From assembly GCA_905250025.1 (NCBI GenBank), contig CAJNOJ010000445.1:1-64000 (forward strand): 64,000 bases of DNA, given 5' to 3'. Source of the stretch: Adineta ricciae (lineage: Eukaryota > Rotifera > Eurotatoria > Adinetida > Adinetidae). The notes beneath the pieces are model-generated. The model was not told the origin of the DNA, did no database searches, and worked only from the letters and a program-made list of their open reading frames with translations. Made by a program: the position numbers and the translations under genes. Each line of letters begins with the position of its first letter. Within the stretch, counting starts at the first letter, position 1. Positions 48,401 to 60,612 of this stretch are shown piece by piece.

Positions 48401-51400
48401 TCAAACAAATCCACTCAATGCAAGTAACAATTTAATGATACTTTCTTGAATAGATTTCGTTTTCTCATCATCATCGTCATAAGAAATATTTCTGAAATCA
48501 AATAAATTCTCGTGCAATTCCAACAAAGATACCCTGTTGATTTCGATGAGTTTCTTAAATATGTTTAATATCAGAGTAAATTGTTTTTCAGAAATTGTCA
48601 TTTTTAATAACTCAAATAATTTCTCAATAACATCTCGATCTGATATTTCTTTAATGAAATCGAATTGAAGAGTAAACTGCACAAAACTGTCGACATGGAT
48701 TTGTTGAAATAAATCAATAAACTGATTGTCAATTATACCAAAAGCTAAATAAATATTCATTGAGTTTTGTGAATTCGTCGGATTCTTTTTGGTATAAGAA
48801 CAGATTTTATCCTTAAACAAATTTTCGCCAAACGAACTTTTCCGAATGGAATTGCAAAATTCCTCTCGATTTTTCTTGATAACCTTCGATGCAATTTCCA
48901 CATAATCCGGTGTCAATTCGTAATCCTTATATTTCTCGAGATAATCATATAAATCATTCACAAACAAATCCATAAGTTCATTAGAATGACAATGAATATA
49001 ATCATCAGCTGTTTGTTTTGTATTGAAATTAAAACCAAAATAATTATCATGATGATATTCACTTTCAGGACGAATTTGATCAAAATCATCGTCTGTTCGG
49101 TATAATTTGAAATTTTTCCGGTATAACGTTTTTTGTATTAACATTCGATATGTGTGTTTGATGGTCGAATTTACCTGCGCACTGTTGGATTGTTGAGACA
49201 TTGCCAGACAAAACTCTGCACTAATGACAATTCTTTCCGAGCTTGATGTTTTGCAAATATTCATCAAAGCAGTTTTTGTCTCTTCAGTGATTTGATTTGA
49301 ATTGTATAAAGAATTTCCGTAAGTAATTAAACAATCTATTATGAAATCTTCGGGATATTCGTTCCACAAACGAATGATTTGTTCCAAATAAAGGATGGAT
49401 TTATCTTGTAGAAATTGATTTTTCTTAAACTTTTTATGAGTAATGTACATCAAATTAAGCTGATAAAGAATAGCTTTTTGAATCTTTGGAAATCTTTGAT
49501 TCCAAAGCAATTCATCAACATAATTACAAAATTGTTCATCATGGTGTCGAACTTCATCTCCTATCAGCCAGGAAATCAGATTCGAACAATGTTGTTCATG
49601 AATGACATCTTTCTCCACTTGTGAACGAAAGTAGTTGAAAACGTGCAGAAATAAATCTTTGGTTTTAATTGGAAACACTGATAAAAATGCATTCATTGAA
49701 TTGATGCGTTGAAATGTCATTTCTAAAAGCGAATCATACGTTTCTTGACGATGAATCCATAAATAAGAATAAAAAAGATCCTTTGGGATTAAATCTAATA
49801 ATTCTGTAAGACATTTTGCTTGAACATTTGAAGAATTAAGAACAGATTCAAGCAAATGTTTCCAAGAAAATTCTTTCTTTTTAACAAACTCTTCTTTAAT
49901 AATATCCAATAAAACTTTTTCATCCGATCCATGTTGAATTAATTGTAATGCAGCGTAAAGAGCAAAATATCTTCGATGTTTATCTTTTCGGTAATCAAGC
50001 CAATGTTTAATTATACCGAGAGCATCAACTTCAATCAATTCACAATTCAACGTACTTTGAATCATTCTTCTCATATTTTCTTCATTCAATTTTGATAAAC
50101 ATTCAGTAATTAGCAATGCTTTTGATGAAGTCATTATTCGATGGTTTTCGTTCTCATGATTCCAAAACTCGTTTAACTCTGGTAGTTCTTGTGTACACAT
50201 CACAGAATTGTTCGTGCCAATTGATTTGATGGGAATTCGTTCAAAGATGATTTTCAACTTTGTCTGCAAATGATTATCATTGAATTGAGAAGCCTTATTT
50301 GGCAAACTTGAAAGAAATTTTGCGAGGGTCTCGTTGTCTATTAAAGATGAATTCATCCATTGAATGATAAGATCATCTGATAGATTAATTAAATTGGATA
50401 TTAAATAAGATTCTCTAATGTAATCCGATGACGAATGAAGTATATTATTTAAAGCGATGAAAATAATCGCTTTTGAAGGGAATTTGTATAAATGATTCCA
50501 AGTTTCGAAGAGGAAAAGTGATCCGACTGGAAAAAGACTCTTTTCACCTTGCGAAAGAAAACTTTTCCAAAATTGTTCGTATTCATCGATTGACCATTTC
50601 CAACTAATCCATTCAATCGCTAAACAAACCGATTCGTGAAGACGAAAATCGATTGAAAACGAAAGAATCTTCTCGACAACTTTTTCCCTCGAAGAATCTC
50701 GAAGAAGATTTTGTGCTACGAAATATTCTTGAAATGATAAATGAAAAAACCCATATGTTTCCAAACCTTTCGCAGATACAATTACATTATAAAATTCTAA
50801 TGAAGAAATCATTTTCTTGGCATGTTTGTGCAATTCTTGACGATTTGAAAAAGATCTGTGTTGTTGTAAAGTAAAACAACATAAACTTTCCATATCAAAT
50901 GCATCGATTAACGAAGATTGAGAATACAAATGAAGATAAGTTGCAAGATTTATAAGGAATTCATTCATTAGACTTTCATTTGTCCAAATGTGCATCGCTG
51001 CTTGAACAATATAATCATAAACTTCGATACGAGATTCAGGAGAAAATTCCTTGATCGATTGAAAAATCGATGTGCAAATTAAAGATAATAAAGCAGGTGT
51101 TATTTTGTTGAATTCTGAATTGCTTTGCAAAAGTTTTTCTAAACTTTGATATCGTTTTTCAGATAAAATCTTAACGCGTTCTTCTGAGACAATTTCAAAT
51201 AGATTTGCATCAACTTCATTGATCCACTTTTTTGCAAATTCTTTTGCTTGACTTTGATCCATCAATGGTAATGAATAATGTCGAATAGAAGGACTTGTTA
51301 ATGAATATAATGAATAACCAACAAAACGACTTTTAATCACAATTTGATTTCCAGTTATTGAATCCGGTGGTTGAATTTTTAAAATTTTCAGATATTTCAG

Positions 51401-52532
51401 TGGATTTTCATAGATACGAGAATGTGTTTCATCAAATCCAGAAATGAAATCAGGTGTTCTGACATGTTCACATATAAATTTTCGAACGAGTTCAACAATT
51501 TTCGCTCTTTGTTCAAGATTTCCAATTTCATCAAGTCCATCTAAAAGTATCAATGCATGACCATGAATTATGAATTGTTTTAAGGTAAAACTTTCATCAT
51601 CATCAGAATAATTTTGAGAGAACCAAGTGTGTTTACCGATATAGTCCATCAATGTTTTTGTGGGATGTTCATTTAACCATGAAGAAAATTCGTCAATGCG
51701 AATTAAAATTGGAATACGTTTTTGTTCATTTTGAAGAATTTTTTTCGAAAAATTCAACACAATCCATCGAAGAAGAGTTGTTTTGGCACAACCAGGATCA
51801 CCTAAGATAACGATCCACCGATCTGATTCAATGATATGTTCAATTTTCTCTTGGTCATAGTATTTCATTTGAAGTTGTTCTGATGATGGAATAAAATTAT
51901 TCGGATTATTGATATTTCTTTTCAATTGATTAACATCGTTGTTTGTCCAATCATCTAAACAATTTAATGACTGATTCGCAAAATCAAATGCTATTTTCAT
52001 ATTTTGTAAACACTGTTGAATTTCTAAATGATTTGTGAAATCATAATTGTTGTGAAGACATTCGTCAATGTTTTGCATAACAATATTGATTTCAATTTTC
52101 GAATGGAGAGAAATACATTTGTTTAGATACTTTACAAGAAAATCTTTATATTGATCAAATAGTTCAGTGAAATGATTTTGTTTGCCAATTGTTTCTTGAA
52201 AATTTTTCTCACGATCTTCTAATTCTTTTTCGAAGAAAAGAATTTGAGGAATATTGTCCAGGCCCGCGTTATTTTGATCTCTCAGTAAAAAGTCAATTAC
52301 ATTTTTTTTGTTCGATCCAAAAGTCAGCTGACGGATTATCAGCATAATTCATCAATCGTTCTAAATATCTACAGAATAATCGATTGCAATCGTTTTTTGG
52401 CGATTCTATTTGAAGCAATTTTGTAAGAAGGCAGTGTGTTTCTTGTAATTCTCGCCTGAATGGGATTCTTTTCGAACGTCGATTCAAGAGTTTGTTAATC
52501 GAATCGATTGCACGTTGAATAATCTGTTCCAT
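48401..52532 (-). CDS. NACHT-family STAND NTPase, large
   Basis: The ATG at 52532 opens a frame to 52293. The main frame 52345-48401 (1314 codons) overlaps it, and the two join if one base is removed from the A8 run near 52302-52309, so the gene is likely one protein of about 1370 residues with a homopolymer error or real frameshift. The N-terminal 260 residues are helical. The NTPase has Walker A (VILGDPGCAKTTLLRW), Walker B (ALILLDGLDEIG) and a downstream VIKSRFVGYS block. The C-terminal 800 residues are all-helical, HEAT/ARM-like, without leucine-rich repeats. STAND NTPases are signal-sensing switches in immunity or cell death; this helical-only type is common in bacteria, so transfer is possible. 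Confidence 0.8.
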
Positions 52533-53379
52533 TATAAATATGAGCTTTGTAAATGGATACGATCGACTTTTAATATCACACGAAGAAATAAAGACTTGAG
52601 GTAAATTTCCGTTCTCTTTCTCTTTGATGAAAAAGTATGAAGAAAAAAAAAGACCATGTGCTTCATAGAAAACAATCTTGTATTTTTACCTTCTTCGATT
52701 ACAAAATAAATGATTTCATCTCATTACGTTGCATGGTTCTTTTCCGATGACAGATCCAACGTATGTGTTATATGTTTTAATCTATGGAAAAAAAACCGAA
52801 AGATCACAACGTCGAAAAGTACTTTTGCTGAAGCATAATGAAAACAATGAATAGTATTGTCCAAATAAAAATTCAGTGGTGAGAACAAGAAGGTGGAGGC
52901 TAGAGTGTAGTAGAATGTGAAGGAAAAGAATACTGATATCATTTACGTCAATATTTTAACGCTTTCGCCATTTTATCTGACGACATTCATTTCTTCGGTT
53001 TTTTCCAATTTTGATATTTTCTTAATGTTTTGCTTTCAGGTCTTCAAACAGCAAAATTTAAAGCGTTCAGTTACGTGTGTAACTGCTTTGGTCCAGGAAA
53101 ACATCTATATATGTTCAAGAACTACGTAACAAGGATCCGTTGGGGATCTGGGTGTATTTCACCCAAATTACCTGCATGCTAGTTATAACTCTGCTGTGGC
53201 GATAGTCATCAGACTTTGCAAGGCGGGTTTCGCTTTAGAGGAAGACGAGAGTGGGTGTCTGCTAATAGACTTGAGTACAAGTCACCCAAATCATCGATGT
53301 ACTCGTTCGTGCGAAGCAAGATATTTCAGATATGCGAGATGATGTAAAGTGGAGAAATGCATTCTAAAAGCAGCTCCTG
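52533..53379. other. Gene-free stretch
   Basis: 5' flank of the NACHT gene followed by GC-richer DNA at 53130-53330 of unknown origin. No gene recognised. Confidence 0.5.
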
Positions 53380-53387
53380 TTTTAATT

Positions 53388-53889
53388 CAGAGATGGGCAA
53401 CTCCGCGGATAACCAACTCCAACTCCACTCCAACTCCGTATATTTTAAAAAATCCAACTCCAACTCTGCTCCAACTCCAGCTCAATTATTTGAACTCCAC
53501 TCCAACTCCAATATCAGATTGAAAAATCCAACTCCACTCCAACTCTATACTAGATTGAATAATCCAACTCCAACTCTGAGCGAAAAAGCATCAACTTCGG
53601 AATTAACTCCAACTCCAGTTTAACTCCGTAGTAAGATTTGCCTGTATCTAATGCAAAAAAGTGGATTAGTTGGAGTTGAACTGGAGTTGAAAAAAGTGCT
53701 AACTCCAACTCCATATCAGATTGAAAAATCCAACTCCAACTCAACTCCAACTCCAGTCCGATCTAAGCTAACTCCACTACAACTTCGTGTCACATTGAAA
53801 ACTCCAACTCCAACTCAACTCCAACTCTGAGTGAAAAAGTGTCAACTCCGGAGTTAACTCCAACTCGGAGTTGGAGTTCCCCATCTCTG
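53388..53889. mobile_element. hAT MITE filled with a CCAACT minisatellite
   Basis: The ends are CAGAGATGGG and its reverse complement CCCATCTCTG, each followed inward by AACTCC-type sequence. Identical 8-bp target duplications TTTTAATT flank it at 53380-53387 and 53890-53897, the hAT length. Nearly all of the 502-bp interior is a degenerate array of CCAACTCCAACTC units with inverted stretches near 53660-53700. Open frames through it are repeat-derived. Confidence 0.9.
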
Positions 53890-53897
53890 TTTTAATT

Positions 53898-54317
53898 GAA
53901 TATGAGCTTTAACTTAATATAATTTAAGTGCTGGGAACATGCCACCGAGAACAAATTTGAAACATCTTACCGTTGTGGCGTACTAATAAAAAGTGAACGC
54001 ATTACTAGAATTAGCCAGTATTCTTCGCCTGTTATAGTTTTATCCAGGTCAGATGTGATAAAATAAAATGCATGAAGCATTATTAGCGTGGTCGTCGCAT
54101 GTAAAAAGCATGTGTATGTATATAACTGTAACATATTTACCCATCAATGACAAAAATGTCTTCACAGATTTTATGATGTAACCATATGTAAAGCAAATAT
54201 TCGCGAGAGAAGCAAGAAAAAAAAATGAAAGTAACAACGAAATTATGACGAGTTCAGTTTAGTAAATTCCGAACGTCGAAATCGTTATAGAAAACGAACA
54301 ACGATTGCGACGAAAAC
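53898..54317. other. Gene-free stretch
   Basis: AT-rich intergenic DNA without recognisable features. Confidence 0.5.
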
Positions 54318-54450
54318 CATGAGCTGCCTAATTTGAATTATATTATAAATCGGCATCTTATAGGCCAGGGTGGGGTGTGGAGGGGTTGATATCAATGTGA
54401 TGGTGTGGGGTGGGTGTGGAGGGGTTGATATCAGTGTGAGGGTGCCTGAT
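54318..54450 (+). repeat. Dispersed repeat copy 5 joined to G-rich minisatellite
   Basis: CATGAGCTGCCTAATTTG, AATTATATTATAAATCGG is a partial copy of the dispersed repeat. It runs directly into two copies of a GTGTGGAGGGGTTGATATCA unit with GTGTGGGGTGGG and GTGTGAGGGTG blocks (54368-54450), resembling telomere-type DNA. Confidence 0.65.
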
Positions 54451-55104
54451 GAGTACAGGAGGATTATAAGCAAAATCAAGGTGTGCGGTTGGTGTCAAGA
54501 GCTTAGCACAGCGGTAACAGCATACAAATGAGGGCGCAGAATAAATGCGGAGAGGTTAAGAGTGAAGTGAGGATCCACAACGCGCCTGGAGAATTTACAA
54601 CTATTGCAACCGTACAACGCGAGTGCTACACTACTTAAATATTTAAAAAAACCAACCCTTCAACTTTTGAGCATACACCTAAGCACCCAAAATCAGATTT
54701 CAAGTTAAAACACGTGCGCAAGATCACACTCAAGCAAAACCACCACTGATATAATATATCTCGTATCAAAAAGCCACGTAACAAAACCATTCTCCAATAA
54801 ACAGCTAAACACAGGATCTCAAATATCCCATAAGATGTCACCCTAATCCGATATTACTACCCATTCACCTCATTGTTTCCCATCACCAGAATTCAATATA
54901 TAAACAACGCGAATATAATCTATATTGTACCATTCGCAACCATATGAGCGGTACATCGAACAGTTTCTTATCGGCTATCTGTCGAACTACGCAGATTATG
55001 TGAGCTTCTCTGTGATCTTCGGATCATTTGGATAGCTTACGCAGTCTAAAGCCATCTGATGATTCCTTTGGCCGGGATGAAATCGCGATAATGGCGTGCT
55101 TTGA
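54451..55104. other. Gene-free stretch between G-rich and C-rich tracts
   Basis: No gene is visible. It separates the G-rich tract (right-end polarity) from the C-rich tract (left-end polarity) at 55105. Confidence 0.4.
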
Positions 55105-55161
55105 CTCACCCACACCCTCACTCACACCCTCACCCACACCCACACCCTCACCCACCCTCTG
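55105..55161 (-). repeat. Telomere-like C-rich tract
   Basis: About 57 bp of CACCCTCACCCACACCC-type repeats on the plus strand, the longest such tract in the window. A truncated 7TM coding segment begins immediately after it. Confidence 0.8.
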
Positions 55162-55506
55162 GTAACTCGACAACGAATGAAAACAATAGAAAGAAAAACG
55201 AATTCGAATCAATTTTTAAAAAAACAAATTTTAATTCATAAAGAATTCTATTTACCACCAATTATAATTATATTATCTTCAATACCTCAGACTATTTTTT
55301 CGTTCAGTTTAATATGTACTCAACCAAGTGGTTGGCAACGGCATATTTTCCTTATTACTTATCTTTTGACATATACTTCACATGTGTTTAGTTTCTTTAT
55401 ATATATAACATCTTCAAGTTTTTATAAGAAGGAATTTTATGAAACATCGTTAGGGAAGATTACACAAATGTTTTTATCGAATTCAATGCTTAATCGTAAT
55501 ATTTAA
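55162..55506 (+). pseudogene. 7TM receptor C-terminal fragment (TM6-TM7)
   Basis: From about 55162 the frame reads VTRQRMKTIE, then HKEFYLPPIIIILSSIPQTI (TM6), TQPSGWQRHIFLITYLL (loop and start of TM7), SHVFSFFIYITSSSFYKKEF (end of TM7 and helix 8) and a tail to a stop at 55504. This matches the C-terminal third of the 7TM family expanded in bdelloids. TM1-TM5 are absent; the fragment starts at the C-rich telomere-like tract, so it is truncated there. Confidence 0.6.
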
Positions 55507-57174
55507 TTAACATATAAAAGAAAGAGAACGACAAGATGGTAAAAATATGAGTTTAAATATTTTTCTTTTTTGTAAACACGAAATTACCAAAAATAATTTC
55601 TTTTTGCTTGATTGATTGTATGTCCATTCTCACTGATTTGTCCTAAAATAATATACAAATGAAAATACGTTTTTTACTTGAGGATGAGGGTGTGAGTGTG
55701 TTTAATGATTAGAATACGAAACATCAATTCTCACTCCAACTCTCGTGTAATGACAAAAATAATCTTCTCAGAAACTAATAAAATTTATCAGATATCATTA
55801 TAATTTGGGGCTTTTACAACAATATTCTTTCTTTTACTGCTTTATCTTCAATAACATATAAAACAGAACCTGTACTATTGTCTCTACTATAAATGTTCGA
55901 ACAAACATTTTATATCAGCTCTTAATCTATATTATGTAGAATTGTAGAATAGTACAATAGATGTTTTTAACACCAGTTATATATATATACTGTGTTAATA
56001 AGATCACGAAATGTGGAGTATATTACAGAAGTAAGGGAAAGAAAAAGATATGTAAGCCATTCAGGTACCTCTTTATGTTTTCAATTGTAAATGATGAAAA
56101 CTTTCGTCATGTATCGAAAGGTTTCAACATTATATCACATATAATTCTATAAAAGTAAATAACACTCGCAGAGGCTGACTCGCTTTACCCTCGACTGAAT
56201 TACTGACTTAATGTACAATGATGTTCACGAATTTTTCCATACAAAAAGACAAAAAAATACAAAAGCATAATCCTATGGAAACCTTTTTCCGAAATCGTTC
56301 TGATTCATCTTATCAATTCGACAACAATTAGACCACTGCTGTCGATCTTTTTATTTACTGAGTGTTTCTAAATGATTATCACTAATTCAATGGAATAGTA
56401 ATCTATATAAGTCGTTATCATAACTTTTGAACATTGAATCGTGTCTGCTCTTTTTTCAACAGAACAATACATGCTGTTAAATAATATATGTGTGTGCTTC
56501 TAGACCGCATACAGGGTGGTAAATAATATTATTCCAGGGGGGTAACACTATAATTTCAAGTCGGAGATATGATGAATTTTATACTAAATGAAATCCTATG
56601 AAAGATGAGGTTTATTAATGCTATATGATATGGTTATATAAACCTTCTAATATTGAACTCAAGAAACTTTCAGAAATGTTATATTTTTTTGGCGGTGGAA
56701 AATGAAAGTACTAATAGTTCATAAAAAGAGTAAAGAGTTTTTCTTGAATATTTTACATGGTTCTATAGAGCTCGTCGAGCTCTATAGAACTGTATATATT
56801 CAAAAAAATTTAAGTCATTTTTTGTGATAAAAAATTGAAAAAACGATGTGGAAAATATTAAAAAATGTTAAAAAACTTATATCTTTGCTATGAAGAACAA
56901 ACACTCGATTTTTCAAGAGAACTACCTTTTTTTGGATAGTTTTTACTCCCTCGGACGCTTCGAAGTATGCTCATTCGATGCATCTGAAAAACTGTACCAA
57001 ATGAATATATTTGGAAATATCTTGCATAAAGATACTAATAAAAAAAGACTGAATTTGCTCTGACAATAGACAACTTTTTCCTCACCCTCAAGTGTAAAGT
57101 ACCTTCTTTAGACAGTTTTCAATAAATTTCAAACAAAAAAATACTATTTAAAAAGTTTTAATATATAGAGTATT
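55507..57174. other. Gene-free stretch up to the assembly gap
   Basis: It contains a G-rich tract at 55680-55702 (GAGGATGAGGGTGTGAGTGTG, one base beyond 20 units apart) and a perfect hairpin at 56760-56790. No gene is recognised. Confidence 0.5.
56760..56790. repeat. 31-nt near-perfect palindrome
   Basis: GTTCTATAGAGCTCG, then T, then CGAGCTCTATAGAAC: 15-bp arms with a one-base spacer. There is no gene on either side within 1.2 kb, so its role is unknown. Confidence 0.85.
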
Positions 57175-57224
57175 NNNNNNNNNNNNNNNNNNNNNNNNNN
57201 NNNNNNNNNNNNNNNNNNNNNNNN
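57175..57224. other. Assembly gap (50 N)
   Basis: Exactly 50 Ns, a conventional placeholder for unknown length. It cuts copy B of the filament gene just after its third exon. Confidence 0.98.
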
Positions 57225-57237
57225 ATAATTTCTTAAC

Positions 57238-58495
57238 CTTTCTCTCATCTGTTCAATACCATTTATCATGCTTAAGATACTTTCTTGTAAAAGATGTAGA
57301 TCTTTTGATTGTGCTTCATATTTTTCTTCATTTTCAACTTTAATTAATTCGTATTCAGATTCTAAACTAGCTAAAAGAAAGAAAAGAATCGATAAAAAAA
57401 ATATTAAATATTTCCTCACAAATATTTGTTTCTAATTTTAATTTAAGTTCTTTTTCTTTGATATACATTTGTTGTACTTCTTCATATTCTATTTGAAATC
57501 TTTCTTGCATAGCTTTTATAATTGTACTTTCAATTTCTTGATAATATTTCTTTTGTTCAACACTTATTTGCTCAAACGAAATTTGTACTTCTTTCATTCT
57601 TTTTTCATAATAAGTATTTATTTCTTGATAAATTGATGCATATAATAATTCATAATCATGACGAATATTTGCAAGAATTTTCTCTGATTTTACAGTCCAA
57701 TATTGCTTTACATCAAATACTGCTGCTGTAAATGAATTTCTTACATAAAAAGGAAAGAATTATTCAAAGTACAAATCAGATCATTTATACGTACGTTGAT
57801 ATAAAAGAATGAATATTCTTATAAAAGACATGTTGATTTTTCAATGTTTGTATATTAATTTTTACTTGACTTGTTTGTTTTTTACAATGTCCCCAATCAG
57901 TTGTTACTTGAAGATATTGTTGTAGAATATTATCACGTTCTGTATGATCTGTTTTGATCTGGTTTTCTAATTCTGTATAAGATTTACGTAGACCAGTCAA
58001 TGTACACGATGATTGATTTAATTCTTCTTGTAATTTGATTTGTTTTTGTTTCTGAAATTCAGTTTTAGCATACATTAATTGTTGGTATATATCGCTATGT
58101 ATCTGGAAGCGTTGATATTCAAATTCATGATCAATTTTCTTGTAATTAGCGGTTTTAAGATCAGTTTCTAATTGTATATAACGTTCATCAAATTCGACGT
58201 CGAAAGATTCTTGTCGAAGTAGGGCTAATTTTTCAGTATATTCGGCATTTTGTAATTCCAGTCGTTTCACATGATCGATAAGCAAATTTAAACGATCGTT
58301 TAATTGATTAAATTTATGTTTTTCATTTTCATGTTGTGCATTACAAATAGTTTTGATTTCTTCGATATTCATAAACATTTGTGCAACACAATAAAGACCA
58401 CATTGAACATATTCACCGAGCGGAAGATATGGTGTAACTGTATTATCAATTCTTGTATGAACTTCTTCATGGGTTGAAAGTATACAGTCAGACAT
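57238..58495 (-). CDS. Intermediate filament protein, partial (copy B)
   Basis: Exons 58495-57795, about 57739-57420 and about 57368-57238 match exons 1-3 of copy A and remain open. The rod start motif (NEKHKFNQLNDRLNLLIDHV) is intact. Exon 1 shows 19 changes in 236 residues; exon 3 is unchanged apart from its ends. The rod end and lamin-tail domain are missing because of the N gap. Indels between copies fall in the introns, which supports the splice model. Function as for copy A. Confidence 0.8.
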
Positions 58496-59544
58496 TTTTA
58501 TTTCAAAAATCTGTTAACAAAGGTAGGAAAGGCTTTTGAAATAGTATAGTTCTTTGTCTATAGGAAAGAACGAAACACTTGAGGGTGTGATGGTGGGTGA
58601 GGGTGAGAAAGAAAGTGTTGCTTTTGTCTTCACACGTACCCACCCTCAAGATGAAGACTATATTAGGCCTACACATTTCAGTAATATTTCTTATTCATAT
58701 TTCATGAACAAAATATATTCAAAAGTGAAGCTTTCAAGAATCATAATTTTCGTTTTAACATTCGTACTAACAAGAGAAACAATTGGTTTAATAATTTTTT
58801 AACATGATTACCTACCTGCAGGAGTAAAAACTGAATTGTAAATGAAAATAATTTTGTTTACACCATCGGCTTTTATTCATGTCGTTTGCTTTGAACTCTT
58901 GAAATGAAACTAATTCTTATGGCCATGAAAGAAAATGAAGATGTTTGGAGAAACCTTGAAAAAGAAAAGAACGTAAAAACAAAAACAAAACAATTTGTTG
59001 TCAAAATTTTGTGTTAAAATTCACACTTAATCAATTTAGAAGAAAATTTTTTAGCCCATAGAGTGAATACTTTGTTTTTCATTGATAGACACTTTCACCG
59101 AATTCTCTTTCTTAGAGAAACATTTGGACAACATGTATGTCATAAAATGATTAAGAGCGTGATGAGTGGATATGTGAGTACCGCTTTTGACAAGCACCCA
59201 TACATGCTGTGACGATTTCTGATACAAGAGATGATACATGGTGGATGTATCTTTTATTTGATCCAAAGAAAAATCGTACCTATACTGTATTCCCCATGTT
59301 CTTTATAGTTCTCGGTAAATATAGTATCATGTTACAGAAAAACATCAAGTTTTATAAGTAATATCTAATTCGATGTTATACTAGAGCTAAAGATGAAAAT
59401 GTAATCACATATATTTGCAGATGATTTGTGCACATTGATAACACCACCTATTCAAAAAGATCTACATGGAGATGGCCAGTTTCATTAACTCGGCAGAATC
59501 TACGATATGCCAAAATCATTCTGACTACTCAATGAAAATTAGAT

Positions 59545-59958
59545 ATGACCAAATCTTTTAGAAAACTAAACTGGCTAAGCAGAAGCAGACATATATCTTT
59601 GAAGACTAAAATAATCTGCTTCTTCGCATGGCTCTTCCCAATACTTCCGGGCACACGATGCGAGGAAATAAAAAGAAAATATCGAGTGGCTCAGAAACTA
59701 ATTCGTAGATGTCCATTTGAATTGGCAAAGAAAATATACAACTTCACAAAAGAAGAGTCTGTCGAAACATACATCGGCAAATATCTTCAGAAAAGACTAC
59801 GTAAAACAGATAACACCGATCTCGGTCTATCTCCATTATACTGCTGTAGCCAAAAAAAACTTGCACAAAATTTAAAGTTTTCTACAACGGTTTTCTTACC
59901 GTTCGAAAGCAATTACAAAAATTGTTTCTTCAGGAATAAATATACATTACATATATAA
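59545..59958 (+). pseudogene. LINE reverse-transcriptase C-terminal fragment (copy B)
   Basis: 137 codons open. ISLKTKIICFFAWLFPILPG and YRVAQKLIRRCPFEL resemble the segment after the catalytic domain of jockey/CR1-like RTs. The catalytic YxDD region and endonuclease are absent. Copy A at 33302 has an early stop, so the insertion predates the duplication. Confidence 0.45.
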
Positions 59959-60390
59959 CACGTTGAACATAGGGGAATGTGATTTTTTTCCTTTTCTATA
60001 CATACAATTTTAAAATTTTCTTCAATAATTCTTGTGATGGATTATTGATTGCTGTCACCGAAGTTTTCATCTATGACTTTAATTTTCTTCCGCGAGAATC
60101 GACCAAAAAATGATTAAATTTCAATAAGCCATCATTGATCAACTCACATAGAGCTCGTTCACCTAATACTGGTCTGTTTTTCGAAATTCCACTTCAAATG
60201 ATAAATATTATATCCATATGTATTTCAGCGACTAGAAAAATCAGTGCACTTGCGTCTGCTTAGTGACAAGATGTTTATCCGTCAACACTGACATTGGGAA
60301 AATATTAAAATCTAAAAGCATGATTAATCGTTTCAGATTCTTCTGTTCTGATATATGAATTGTTACAGGTTTAGTAGAAAACGAATAGTT

Positions 60391-60528
60391 CATGAGTTGC
60401 TTAATTCGACTTATATTATAAATGCACATTCAAGAGACTGATATCAATTCGAATATAAATAGACACCTATAGCTTTGAAAGTATAGGAATAGTTTTAGTT
60501 ATAGTTATAGTCAAACCCTCACCCTCGC
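60391..60528 (+). repeat. Dispersed repeat copy 6
   Basis: Duplicate of copy 2, carried along with the segmental duplication: CATGAGTTGCTTAATTCGAC, TTATATTATAAATGCAC, ending AAACCCTCACCCTCGC upstream of the NHL gene. Confidence 0.7.
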
Positions 60529-60612
60529 ATCGTATGGATGCTTCAAGTTGAATATGAACATCACGTTTTTATTTCATATCCGGTTCTCTCTCGAAGTGAA
60601 ACAATCTAAACA

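Noticed and set aside
52293-52345. Programmed ribosomal frameshift in the NACHT gene
   Set aside because: The A8 run makes an assembly or sequencing error, or a plain mutation, simpler; no stimulatory structure is evident.
53357-53623. Ser/Asn/Thr/Pro-rich open frame
   Set aside because: Arises from the CCAACT minisatellite inside the hAT MITE.
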